Below are positions 31,763-39,966 of a DNA stretch of 64,000 bases, piece by piece. The notes below the pieces were generated by a model. That model saw only the letters and a list, made by a program, of their open reading frames with translations, ran no database searches and was not told the origin of the DNA. The stretch is from Ilyomonas sp965219515 (GTDB lineage Bacteria; Bacteroidota; Bacteroidia; Chitinophagales; Chitinophagaceae), in the NCBI GenBank assembly GCA_965219515.1, contig OZ244776.1, positions 1,054,001 to 1,118,000 of the forward strand. Reading direction: 5' to 3'. The number at the start of each line of letters is the position of its first letter. Position 1 is the stretch's first letter. The position numbers were made by a program, and so were the translations under genes.

Positions 31763-32053
31763 ATGAATTCGAGTATTGACATAGAAAACAAATTGCGAGG
31801 TATAAAACCTGTTTTAGTTGATAAATTTCAAGTGAGCAAAATTGGCTATTTCGGTTCACACGCAATTGGAAAACAGACTGATAATAGCGACTTAGACTTG
31901 CTAGTGGAATTTTCAAAGCCTATTGGCTGGAAATTTTTTACTCTTGAAAAATTTCTTGAACAAACATTAGGGATTCCTATAGACCTTGTAACAAAAAATG
32001 CTTTGAAAGAACGAATGAAAGAACTAGTTCTTAACCAAGTTATATACATTTGA
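31763..32053 (+). CDS. MNT-type minimal nucleotidyltransferase antitoxin (cassette 30)
   Basis: The product is 96 residues from ATG 31763. The motif GYFGSHAIGKQTDNSDLDLLVEF (GS...D-x-D) identifies a minimal nucleotidyltransferase, followed by the IPIDLVTK strand. It overlaps the HEPN gene by 4 nt (TTGA). It is the second MNT/HEPN pair of the array and only distantly similar to 24647-24943. A TAATTTG word (31750-31756), one base short of the -7 consensus, lies just upstream. Confidence 0.86.
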   Translation: MNSSIDIENKLRGIKPVLVDKFQVSKIGYFGSHAIGKQTDNSDLDLLVEFSKPIGWKFFTLEKFLEQTLGIPIDLVTKNALKERMKELVLNQVIYI

Positions 32054-32412
32054 AACCAAGCGAAAGAGATAGCATTTTATATCTTGAAGACATTGTTCTA
32101 TCAATGCAACGAGTGCAAGAATATATAACTGAACTTGATTTCCAGCATTTTAAATGGGATTATAAAACTGTTGACGCTGTTATTAGAAACTTTGAAATTA
32201 TTGGAGAAGCATCAAAGAATTTACCTGATACAATTAAAGACAGATATATTAATGTGCCTTGGGAAGAAATGTATCGTTTGAGAAATAGAATTACACATGA
32301 GTATTTTGGAATAGATTATGAAATTATCTGGGATATAGCTACTAAAGAACTTCCTTCTAACTGTAAGGATGTTTGTGCAATTTTGGAAATAGAAAAAACC
32401 TCAAGGAAATAG
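32050..32412 (+). CDS. HEPN-domain (DUF86) ribonuclease toxin (cassette 30)
   Basis: The product is 120 residues with TTG start 32050 in the TTGA overlap with the MNT stop. The HEPN motif is intact in LRNRITHEYFGI (R-x4-H-x-Y), after the family helix NFEIIGEASKNLP. It is an RNase toxin expected to be silenced by AMPylation from its partner. Cassette ends match with scattered differences (GTTGCCTGCAATAC versus GTACTGCAGCCAAC). Confidence 0.86.
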   Translation: MKPSERDSILYLEDIVLSMQRVQEYITELDFQHFKWDYKTVDAVIRNFEIIGEASKNLPDTIKDRYINVPWEEMYRLRNRITHEYFGIDYEIIWDIATKELPSNCKDVCAILEIEKTSRK

Positions 32413-32415
32413 TAC

Positions 32416-32616
32416 TGCAGCCAACAAATGTATTGCTAATAGGCTAGCTTGACGTTGGCAACTTCGGCAGCGTCACGCTACTCAACTTCAGGTCCGGCTG
32501 ATACAGCATTATTGAACATTAGTAGTTATCTTCTGCTGCAAAACAAAGCCCGGCTTTTGTTCCGGGCTGACATAGCGTTGAATACCAACCCATCAGCAAT
32601 ACCGAACGTTATGTGC
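32416..32616 (+). repeat. attC-type site 30 (201 nt)
   Basis: R'' TGCAGCCAAC 32416-32425 and R' GTTATGTGC 32608-32616. The arms TGTATTGCTAATAGGCTAGC and CCAACCCATCAGCAATAC pair. Confidence 0.86.
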
Positions 32617-32786
32617 AAGCATTTTGACAGACCATGAAATTTGAAGAAGTAGACTTTGACCTTGAAGAAAAAAATTTATTTTTAGTTGACGATTTAAAGT
32701 TGAAAGCTGAGGCTATAATGTAAGTACCCCTAAAAAGCAGACAGTTTAGGATTAGAGAAAGAGTTATAATTTTAAACTGCAAACGA

Positions 32787-33076
32787 TGAAAAGTTCAAGA
32801 TTCACAGAGACACAGATTGTAGCTATTTTAAAGCAACAGGAAGCGGGCAGAGCCACGAAGTAACTCTGCCGCGAGCACAGTATCAGCGAAGCCACGTTTT
32901 ACAACTGGAAAAGCAAATATGGCGGTATGGAAGCCTCGGATGTAAAACGATTGAAAGACCTGGAAGAAGAAAACAGCAGGCTGAAGAAAATGTATGCCGG
33001 GTTAAGCCTGGATCATTCCATTCTCAAAGATGTGATCTCAAAAAAAGGCTGGGGCTCTCTGGCAAAAGGCAACTGA
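32787..33076 (+). pseudogene. IS3-family orfA with internal stop
   Basis: The frame opens SSRFTETQIVAILKQQEAGR, the usual IS3/IS407 orfA start, then meets a TAA at about 32862 and continues in the same frame with CREHSISEATFYNWKSKYGG and a leucine zipper (LKDLEEENSRLKKMYAGL). The stop appears to be a mutation. Confidence 0.75.
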
Positions 33077-33084
33077 CCGAAGAG

Positions 33085-33895
33085 ATGGTCAAAGGTTATC
33101 AGTTGCCTGTTCAGAGAGCCTGTAAACTCACCGGTTTACCTCGTTCACAATATTACTACCGCAGCAAAAAAGATGACACAGAAATTAGCGGAGCCTTGCA
33201 GGAACCCGCTTTTAAACATCCCTGTTATGGGTTTAGAAAGTTGTTTGCTTACCTGAAAAGAGACGGCAAAGGCTGGAACCACAAGAAGGTGTACCGGGTA
33301 TACAAACTGCTGAAGCTGAACAAAACAAGAAAGCATAAGCGAAGATTGCCGGCAAGGGTCAAGCGTCCGTTGGTAAAGGAAACAGCCATCAACCAAACCT
33401 GGCGTATGGACTTCATGAGTGACAGTATGGCCGGCGGAAGAAAGTTCAGAACGCTCAACATCATTGATGACTGCACAAGAGAAGCACTGGCTATTGAAAT
33501 TGACACATCTCTGTCAGCCAAAAGAGTCACCAGGGTGCTAAACAAGGTTATGGCTGAGCGAGGTAAACCGGTAAGGATAAGAAGTGGATAACGGACCGGA
33601 GTTTACCTCGCATGAGCTTACAACGTGGGCAGAACAGAACCACATTTGTATTCAATACACGCAGCCGGGCAGACCGGTGCAGAACGGTTTTATTGAGCGC
33701 TTCAACAGAGTGTACCGGGAAGCTGTATTGGATGCTTATCTCTTCTTTGAACTGTATGAAGTCAGACTTTTAACTAAAAAATGGATGGAGGAATATAACC
33801 TGAATAGACCACACGAAGCACTAAATAATCTCACGCCGGCTGACTATAAAAACAAAGCTGACGAAAAGAAAAAACATCAGCCAATTACTGTCTGA
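33085..33895 (+). pseudogene. IS3-family orfB transposase, frameshifted
   Basis: The first part (33085-33591) carries the helical N-terminus and TWRMDFMSD (first catalytic Asp). One extra G at about 33588 breaks the frame at KPVRIRSG; in the shifted frame DNGPEFTS (second Asp) and GFIERFNRVYRE (Glu) follow to 33895. The catalytic triad is present but split. Confidence 0.82.
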
Positions 33896-33971
33896 TTTAT
33901 GGGGTACTTACAAGTAGAATTATTGATAAGACCGTTGCTTTTTATACTTCACTGAAACCAGACAATTTCCA

Positions 33972-34130
33972 AATGTCGGCTGCATATCGCTTGTCAGCTT
34001 TAGTTCGGGCGGAAGGAACTCTTTTGAACATTAAAATAAATTGTTCATCTTTAAATACATAATGAACTGCAGTTTGCCTGGCGGAGGTTTTTCAACTACC
34101 CCACAAACGCCAATACCGAACGTTGCAGGC
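33972..34130 (+). repeat. attC-type site 31, left arm deleted
   Basis: The centre and right arm (CCCCACAAACGCCAATACCG) and R' GTTGCAGGC 34122-34130 are present, but no R'' or matching left arm precedes them; gene sequence joins directly to the central module. About 45 nt are missing relative to site 29. The site should not recombine. Confidence 0.75.
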
Positions 34131-34303
34131 AATCATTTTTGACACACCAAACAATTTAAAAAGCCTACGCACGACAAAATAGATTATGATATATAAAAAA
34201 TAATTATCGATAGTGGTTCATGCAGACGGAAAATGTTATTTTCAACCGGCAAACCTAAAAGCTGTAATAAGCAATCTTTCGTTGACATTTTAAAATTTAT
34301 ACA

Positions 34304-34687
34304 ATGGTTGACAGAAAAAATTTCAATACTACAAAAGCTCCGAGAATGAGCGAGTTCTTTCCGCAATCAGTAATTGCAGGAGATTATATTTTTCTTTCCG
34401 GAACACCAGGTATAACTCTTGAATCTGGTAAAATAATAAGTGACGACTTTGAAGAACAAACAAGACAATGCTTTGTAAATATCAAAACAATTTTAGAAGA
34501 AACCGGCAGCAATATGTCAAAGGTAATTAAGACAACAATTTTCATGGTTGCCGGTAACGATTTTAGCATTATAAATAAAGTATACTCCGAATTTTTCCCG
34601 AAAAATTCACCTGCTCGCAGTGTGCCTCAAGTATTGGCCTTTCCTGCTGGAATTCTTATTTCAATAGAATGTATAGCACTTGTATAA
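34304..34687 (+). CDS. RidA-family protein (cassette 32)
   Basis: The product is 127 residues, the usual size of a RidA/YjgF/YER057c subunit (trimeric; enamine/imine deaminases or relatives). Signatures: VIAGDYIFLSGTPG near the N-terminus, the NIKTILEETGSNMSKVIKTTIFM helix-strand region and ARSVPQVLAFPAGILISIECIAL at the end, with the active-site Arg retained. It is more divergent than housekeeping RidA. Cassette ends match over 10 nt (GTTGCAGGCA and TGCCTGCAAC). The 180 nt before it hold no gene. Confidence 0.85.
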   Translation: MVDRKNFNTTKAPRMSEFFPQSVIAGDYIFLSGTPGITLESGKIISDDFEEQTRQCFVNIKTILEETGSNMSKVIKTTIFMVAGNDFSIINKVYSEFFPKNSPARSVPQVLAFPAGILISIECIALV

Positions 34688-34699
34688 TATGACTTTGGC

Positions 34700-34900
34700 T
34701 GCCTGCAACATGCGGTTTGGCGTTATGGCGGGACGACGGAAAAGCCATCGGTATTTATTCTTTATTCTTCTTTTGTTCCGGCTGACATTACGCTATTGAG
34801 CATGAGTTGTTATCTTCAATTTTAGTTCTTTATTTAGATTCAGTTATCGGCTGACAGAATGCAAAATGCCACCACAACGCAAAGCCCGAACGTTGTGCGA
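34700..34900 (+). repeat. attC-type site 32 (201 nt)
   Basis: R'' TGCCTGCAAC 34700-34709 and R' GTTGTGCGA 34892-34900. The arms GCGGTTTGGCGTTATGGCGG and GCCACCACAACGCAAAGCCC pair. It is the last complete site of the array. Confidence 0.87.
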
Positions 34901-35057
34901 TATGCGGTCGCCGGTTCAATAATTTAACGCAACGCCTGGGCGTTATTTGGCTATCAGCAGGTTGAATGACTATTTTGATCCAAGACCCTCTTAACAACCT
35001 GGATGCGAAGGTGTCGGGGTAAAATAGGAACGGAAAAATCAGGATAAATGTTTACTT

Positions 35058-35834
35058 TCAATTGTTTAATTGTTGCGTTAGAACATTGAAACCGCTTTTC
35101 GGACACTCTGCTACTTTGAAGGTTATAACCCAAACAAACGGATTGTCATTCCAATTGCCATTTATTTTTTGCCACAAAGACTTAAAGCTATCTTTTGCTC
35201 TAATCCATCTATAACCAACCTTATCATAATTTTCATATAAATCATCGCCGGCAAGCTCTGGATTGATGCCTTCGTTAATTTCATCTTTTTCTGAAATGCT
35301 GTTTAGTTTTTCAACTGTTATATCTTCAATTTGAATAAATAAACGACAGGCTTTTTTAGGCATAAATAACGAAGGTCTTTTATGCCATCCACTTTCATTT
35401 GTTCTGCCTGTTTTAATTCTTCGTGGTTTGCAATCTTCATATTTATAATGAAAGTCGTTGTCCCTCAATAATGTAAAATCTGTAAACTTATATTTTTGCT
35501 TGCTTTTTTTGGTTTTGCCATTTTTAATCCATCTGCCGTAGGCATAAAATGTTTCTCTTACCCAACGTATATCTTGAATATGATATTTACATTTTACGGG
35601 ATTTCCATCTTCATCGCAAAAGCCGCCATAACCGTTTAAAACTATTGGCTGCCACTGAATATTTCTTGTATCAGTTTTTATAATTCTCCTGGTTTGCGTT
35701 TTTCTTCCTTGCAGTATAGCTTTCACCATTTCAGACGAAAAAAAGATAGGCTTAAACTGGCTTCTGCTAACAGTAGTATTTGCGATACTGTGGCTTGACG
35801 TTGTGTTATCTATCATCGGCACCGCTTTTATCAA
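35058..35834 (-). CDS. ASCH/phage-type hypothetical protein, start uncertain (cassette 33)
   Basis: The product is up to 258 residues. The segment FKPIFFSSEMVKAILQGRKTQTRRIIK is the conserved opening of a family found in phages and mobile elements (related to ASCH-type RNA-binding domains); DIRWVRETFYAYG and a C-terminal NPFVWVITFKV also fit. The family normally starts just before this segment, but no start codon is there: the residues before it (from MIKAVPMID, ATG 35834) are encoded by the terminal attC half-site. The native start seems to have been replaced or lost. Codons downstream are intact. Confidence 0.65.
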   Translation of the reverse strand: MIKAVPMIDNTTSSHSIANTTVSRSQFKPIFFSSEMVKAILQGRKTQTRRIIKTDTRNIQWQPIVLNGYGGFCDEDGNPVKCKYHIQDIRWVRETFYAYGRWIKNGKTKKSKQKYKFTDFTLLRDNDFHYKYEDCKPRRIKTGRTNESGWHKRPSLFMPKKACRLFIQIEDITVEKLNSISEKDEINEGINPELAGDDLYENYDKVGYRWIRAKDSFKSLWQKINGNWNDNPFVWVITFKVAECPKSGFNVLTQQLNN

Positions 35835-35900
35835 AAGTAGTTTCAGCAGATATTTCGCTATTGTTCATCTGTGGTTTATTTTAGCTTTTTATTCAAAATC
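35763..35900 (+). repeat. Terminal attC-type half-site 33
   Basis: R'' TCTGCTAAC 35763-35771 and the left arm GTATTTGCGATACTGTGGC with the CTTGACG motif are present, but I find no complementary right arm or R' before the chromosomal operon at 36013. It marks the end of the array. Confidence 0.68.
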
Positions 35901-36012
35901 AAAAGAAGAATTCTTTATTTTTAATGGTGGCTTAGCCAAATTTTTACTTTTATATTATAGTTCAAAGAAACTGTTGTTATACGATTGAAACCCAATCAAT
36001 ACAGCTTCTTTT

Positions 36013-36795
36013 TTACGTCAGCATCCTGTCTAAATGCGTATATCCGCCATCGGGAAAAACAATCTGACCGGTGGTATGAGAAGACCGCTCGCTTAGCAAA
36101 AATAAAATGGTATCGGCTATTTCTTCCGGTTTGGTAAATCGGTTGCCTAAAGGAATATGCGAGGTAATGCGTTGTAATCTTTCTTCGGCATCAGGCTGCG
36201 TTTGCAGCCAGCTTGCATATTGTGGTGTATCTACTTCGGCAGGCAGCACCGCATTTACACGAATGTTATAGGGCAATAATTCAACCGCCCATTCTCTTGT
36301 TAAGGCATTAATGCCGCCTTTGCTTGCCGCGTATCCTGATGCGCCACCCTGCCCCGTTATGGACACTTTTGAACCCGTATTTACGATAACGCCTTTTGTC
36401 TTTTTTAAATAGGGCAACGCATAATGAGCCATAGCGTAATAATGCACCAGGTTTATGCGCAAGGATTGCTGAAAACGTTGCACCGTGCCGCTTTCAAGCC
36501 CTACATTATCGCTTATTCCGGCATTGTTTACAAGTCCGTCAATGCGACCGCATTTTGTAATGACGAGTTCAATCAGTTGTCTGCAATTTTCTTCATCTGT
36601 AAGTTCAGTCTGCATGGCAAAAGCACGCTGCTGACGGCTTGTTATCGCCTCTGCCAGCGCATCGCTTTTTTCTTTACTTCTGTCGGCGATTATTACTATG
36701 CCGCCTTCTTCTGCCAGTGCTTTGCACACAGCCGCTCCAATGCCGCTTGCGCCGCCTGTTACGATATATACTTTATCCCGTAAGTTCAGGTTCAT
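36013..36795 (-). CDS. SDR-family sugar dehydrogenase (L-fucose/L-rhamnose dehydrogenase-like)
   Basis: This 260-residue classical SDR has TGGASGIGAAV (cofactor), NNAG, S in NTGSKVSITG and YAASK. In the non-phosphorylating L-fucose or L-rhamnose pathway an SDR oxidises the sugar to the lactone. It overlaps the mutarotase gene by 4 nt and is the last gene of the minus-strand operon 40728-36013. The substrate assignment rests on the neighbours (mutarotase, UxaA-type dehydratase, FAH hydrolase). Confidence 0.83.
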   Translation of the reverse strand: MNLNLRDKVYIVTGGASGIGAAVCKALAEEGGIVIIADRSKEKSDALAEAITSRQQRAFAMQTELTDEENCRQLIELVITKCGRIDGLVNNAGISDNVGLESGTVQRFQQSLRINLVHYYAMAHYALPYLKKTKGVIVNTGSKVSITGQGGASGYAASKGGINALTREWAVELLPYNIRVNAVLPAEVDTPQYASWLQTQPDAEERLQRITSHIPLGNRFTKPEEIADTILFLLSERSSHTTGQIVFPDGGYTHLDRMLT

Positions 36796-37136
36796 GTTTT
36801 TTCTTTATTCAGGTAAAAAATATGAGACATCAATATCCATTTTTCGCCTGGTTTTGCAAATGGTAAAGCCTGCTGATACTTCCACATCAGTTCTTCCCAT
36901 TGCTGCACGCGTTTGTTGTTTTTATCACTTTCTTCTTTTTGCGAAAACGAAAAAGAATCGTCGGTTTCCATAATCATAAACATACGATTGCCGGCACGGT
37001 AAATATCCATCGAAGTGATGCCGCTTTGTATGATGCTGTCAGTGATTTCGATTGGCACATGGCGATGATGCTCTTCGTATTCCTGTATCAATTGCTCATT
37101 ATCTTTTAAATCGAGCGCAAAGCAATATCGTTGCAT
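36792..37136 (-). CDS. L-rhamnose/L-fucose mutarotase
   Basis: This 114-residue small ferredoxin-like-fold mutarotase of the RhaM family has YCFALDLKDNEQLIQEYEEHHR (with the active His pair region), ITSMDIYRAGNRMFMIMET, and a Trp-rich C-terminal half (WEELMWKYQ). It interconverts sugar anomers so that the dehydrogenase can use them. It is in the same operon as the sugar-oxidising enzymes. Whether the sugar is rhamnose or fucose cannot be decided from the sequence. Confidence 0.85.
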   Translation of the reverse strand: MQRYCFALDLKDNEQLIQEYEEHHRHVPIEITDSIIQSGITSMDIYRAGNRMFMIMETDDSFSFSQKEESDKNNKRVQQWEELMWKYQQALPFAKPGEKWILMSHIFYLNKEKT

Positions 37137-37182
37137 GTGTTTATTTTGTAAATAAGTTTTATCAGCTTTCAGCGTTCAGCTT

Positions 37183-38043
37183 TTAGCGCAAAGAATACGC
37201 CTTCGTTGTTTGCCTCGCAGAACCTAACCCGTCAATGCCAAGCTCAATTATATCGCCGGGCTTTAGGTAAACCGGTTCCGGCTTCATGCCAAGTCCCACG
37301 CCGGCGGGCGTTCCGGTTGTAATGATGTCGCCGGGCAGCAGCGTCATAAACTGACTGACATAAGAAACCAGGTAAGGCACTTTAAAAATCATATTGGCCG
37401 TATTTCCGTTTTGCCTCATTTCTCCATTCACCTTTAGCCACAGGCGAAGATTGTTGATGTCGGTAAATTCATCAGGCGTTGCCACCCACGGACCGAGCGG
37501 CGCAAATGTATCGCAGCTTTTTCCTTTTACCCATTGCCCGCCCCGCTCCAGCTGAAACTGCCGTTCGCTGTAATCGTTATGCAATACATAACCGGCTATA
37601 TAATTGTCCGCTTCCGTTTCTTCAATGTAAGAAGCGCGCCTTCCGATTACGATTGCCAGTTCCACTTCCCAATCCGTTTTGGTACTGTTTTTCGGAATCA
37701 TCAAGTCATCATCCGGACCAACTATCGCCGTAGCAGATTTAAAAAACAAAATCGGTTCATCAGGCACTTTCATATTGCCTTCTTCCGCATGATCTATATA
37801 GTTAAGCCCGATACAAACTATCTTGGAAGGCTTTGCCACGGGCGGTCCCAGCCGTACCGTTCCGTTTACAAAAGCGCATTCGTTTTCATATTCTGTCAGC
37901 CACTGCTGCAATCGTAGGATGCCATCGGTTGCAAAAAAATCTTCTGTATAGTCTTCGCCGAAAGCCGACACATCGAGGCGGCTTCCTTTCACCTGAACGC
38001 CGGGTTTTTCACTACCGGCTTCTCCAAATCGGATTAGTTTCAT
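37183..38043 (-). CDS. Fumarylacetoacetate-hydrolase-family enzyme (2,4-diketo-3-deoxy-sugar-acid hydrolase)
   Basis: The product is 286 residues of the FAH fold: IVCIGLNYIDHAEE (N-terminal catalytic-loop region), PILFFKSATAIVGPDDD, the metal-binding DWEVELAIVIGR and LLPGDIITTGTPAGVG. In the non-phosphorylating L-fucose/L-rhamnose route this enzyme splits 2,4-diketo-3-deoxy-L-fuconate (or rhamnonate) into pyruvate and L-lactate. It is separated by 240 nt from the dehydratase gene upstream. Confidence 0.86.
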   Translation of the reverse strand: MKLIRFGEAGSEKPGVQVKGSRLDVSAFGEDYTEDFFATDGILRLQQWLTEYENECAFVNGTVRLGPPVAKPSKIVCIGLNYIDHAEEGNMKVPDEPILFFKSATAIVGPDDDLMIPKNSTKTDWEVELAIVIGRRASYIEETEADNYIAGYVLHNDYSERQFQLERGGQWVKGKSCDTFAPLGPWVATPDEFTDINNLRLWLKVNGEMRQNGNTANMIFKVPYLVSYVSQFMTLLPGDIITTGTPAGVGLGMKPEPVYLKPGDIIELGIDGLGSARQTTKAYSLR

Positions 38044-38285
38044 AAGTATTTAAAAATAAAATGATAATATGATATTCTTTAGGTAACGATCCGGGGCTGT
38101 TATCGTTTGTCTCTTTGCTCAACTCCGGTTCGGGCTATCCGCTGCTATTCCGCCACGCCCCTGACCCCTAAAGGGGAACCGCTTTCGCACAACGCCTTCA
38201 GCGGGGTATCCGCTTCTATCCCGCAGCCCATCAGCAACAGAACATATCTCAGCATTCAAAACATAGTATGCGCAACAAATTGCTT
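38044..38285. other. Intergenic region inside the sugar operon
   Basis: This 240-nt stretch between the hydrolase and dehydratase genes contains GC-rich words (CCCCTGACCCCTAAAGGGGA, a short inverted repeat, and TTCAGCGGGGTATCCGCT) of the kind dispersed in Bacteroidota genomes. I see no gene; the long plus-strand frame across it is a shadow of the dehydratase. Confidence 0.5.
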
Positions 38286-39926
38286 TTACAGCGATACGCC
38301 CCGAAACCAGGGAATAAAATCGTCCTGGTTCAGTTGCACGGCTTTTGGAATTACTTCTCCGCTTGCCGCTTTAATGCAGTATTCCAATATTTCTTCACCC
38401 GCCTGCCGTATCGTTTGCTCACCTTCAATAATGCCGCCGGTATTAATGTCAATAATATCTTTCATGCGTTTGGCAAGAGACGTATTGGTTGCTATTTTTA
38501 TTACCGGGCACACCGGATTTCCCGTTGGCGTTCCCAGTCCTGTTGTAAACAAAATGAGCGTTGCGCCTGCGGCGGCCTTTCCTGTTGTAGCTTCCACGTC
38601 GTTGCCTGGTGTGCACACCAAATTCAATCCCGGCTTTGTAGCAGGTTCCGTATAGTTCAGCACATCTGCCACCGGCGATGTACCACCTTTTTTTGCCGCA
38701 CCGGCCGATTTTATGGCGTCTGTTATCAGTCCGTCCTTAATGTTGCCCGGCGATGGGTTCATATAAAACCCCGATCCGGCGGCATGCGCTTTGGCATCGT
38801 ATTCTTTCATTAAATGAATAAATTTGTCAGCGGTTTCTTCGCTTTCGCAACGGTCTATCAGGTTTTGCTCGGCTCCGCACAATTCAGGAAACTCGGCAAG
38901 CAATATTTTTCCGCCCAAAGCTACCACCATATCGGCGCAATATCCAACCGCCGGGTTTGCCGAAATGCCGCTGAAACCATCACTGCCACCGCATTTCACG
39001 CCGATTGTAAGTTCGCTTAACGGCGCCGGCCGGCGCTGAATTTTATTTAATTCAACAAGACCTAAAAACGTTTGATAAATAGCCTGCTGAACTAAAGCTT
39101 CTTCACTTTGCATTGCCTGCTGCTCAAAGAAAAGAAGCGGTTTATCAAACGATGGATTGCGCCGGTAAATATCTTCTTTTAACTGCTGCAACTGCAGGTG
39201 CTGACAGCCTAAGCTTAACACCGTGATGCCGCCCACATTCGGATGATCGGCATAAGCCGCTAATAATTTGGAAAGTATATCCGATTCCTGTCTTGTTGTG
39301 CCGCAGCCGCCCTGGTGATTTAAAAATTTAATGCCATCAACATTTTCAAACAACCTTGCATTTTGATTTGATGAAGCAACCGTGAAATCGTCCGGTGATA
39401 ACACATTGCCTTCTTCGTAAGACTCAACCAACTGTTTGGCAAACGATTTATATTTTGATGTAACCGAATAACCGAGTTCGTTATGCAGCGCTTCACGAAT
39501 TACATCAAGATTGCGGTTCTCGCAGAAAACGGTGGGCAGAAAAAGCCAGTAATTAGCCGTTCCTACTTTGCCATCGCTGCGATGATAACCATTGAACGTT
39601 TTGTTTGTGAAACGACTTACATCAGGCGGCATCCAGTGATACTGATAATTACGAAACGCATAATCGCCTGCGGCATGTTTGGTGTTTTCCGTTGTCATGC
39701 GCGATCCTTTTTCTACATTGCATTGCACTTTACCAACAAGAACGCCATACATCATCACTTCATCGCCGGCAAGCATGTCGTTCATAAAGAATTTATGCTT
39801 GGCAGGAATGTCTTCAATTAAAAAATATTCTTCCTTATTCAAGACAACAATCTCATGCTTTTTTAAATTATCAAGCGCTACCAGCACATTGTCGTTCGGA
39901 TGAATGTGAAGAATGCGTTGTTTCAT
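38286..39926 (-). CDS. UxaA-family (altronate-dehydratase-like) sugar-acid dehydratase
   Basis: The product is 546 residues. The N-terminal SAF-like domain carries ILHIHPNDNVLVALDNL, a linker follows, and the large domain has NQNARLFENVDGIKFLNHQGGCG, SLGCQHLQLQQL, IGVKCGGSDGFSGISANPAVG and TPGNDVEATTGKAAAGATLILFTTGLGTPTGNPV, all typical of altronate dehydratases. In this operon it most likely dehydrates L-fuconate or L-rhamnonate to the 2-keto-3-deoxy acid. Confidence 0.87.
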   Translation of the reverse strand: MKQRILHIHPNDNVLVALDNLKKHEIVVLNKEEYFLIEDIPAKHKFFMNDMLAGDEVMMYGVLVGKVQCNVEKGSRMTTENTKHAAGDYAFRNYQYHWMPPDVSRFTNKTFNGYHRSDGKVGTANYWLFLPTVFCENRNLDVIREALHNELGYSVTSKYKSFAKQLVESYEEGNVLSPDDFTVASSNQNARLFENVDGIKFLNHQGGCGTTRQESDILSKLLAAYADHPNVGGITVLSLGCQHLQLQQLKEDIYRRNPSFDKPLLFFEQQAMQSEEALVQQAIYQTFLGLVELNKIQRRPAPLSELTIGVKCGGSDGFSGISANPAVGYCADMVVALGGKILLAEFPELCGAEQNLIDRCESEETADKFIHLMKEYDAKAHAAGSGFYMNPSPGNIKDGLITDAIKSAGAAKKGGTSPVADVLNYTEPATKPGLNLVCTPGNDVEATTGKAAAGATLILFTTGLGTPTGNPVCPVIKIATNTSLAKRMKDIIDINTGGIIEGEQTIRQAGEEILEYCIKAASGEVIPKAVQLNQDDFIPWFRGVSL

Positions 39927-39966
39927 TTTTACAATATAAAAATTTGATGACCGGAATGGCTGTCAA

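Larger units (their letters stand above)
32719..33912 (+). mobile_element. Degenerate IS3-family (IS407-like group) insertion sequence
   Basis: Inverted repeats TGTAAGTACCCC (left) and its mirror GGGGTACTTACA (right) bound an element of 1194 bp that splits the cassette 31 gene. Both transposase frames are damaged. No target duplication is evident. Confidence 0.82.
32634..33971 (+). pseudogene. Unknown small gene split by an IS3-family element (cassette 31)
   Basis: ATG 32634 starts an acidic peptide (FEEVDFDLEEKNLFLVDD, 29 codons) that runs into the IS at 32719. Right of the IS, from 33913, a frame continues with RIIDKTVAFYTSLKPDNFQ before entering attC-derived sequence. The two pieces look like the ends of one small gene, with some sequence possibly lost. 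The family is unknown. Confidence 0.55.

Noticed and set aside
1..35900. Reading the repeats as a CRISPR array
   Set aside because: Repeats are about 140-210 nt and palindromic, and the intervals are genes of variable size; no short identical repeats or spacers.
1..35900. Reading the repeats as REP/BIME or ordinary terminators
   Set aside because: Cores match the RYYYAAC/GTTRRRY pattern, cassette ends pair with themselves, and arms vary together, which terminators or REP elements do not show.
38107..38813. Plus-strand frames of about 180 codons
   Set aside because: Antisense to the UxaA-type dehydratase and its flank, with Cys/Arg/Ser-rich composition.
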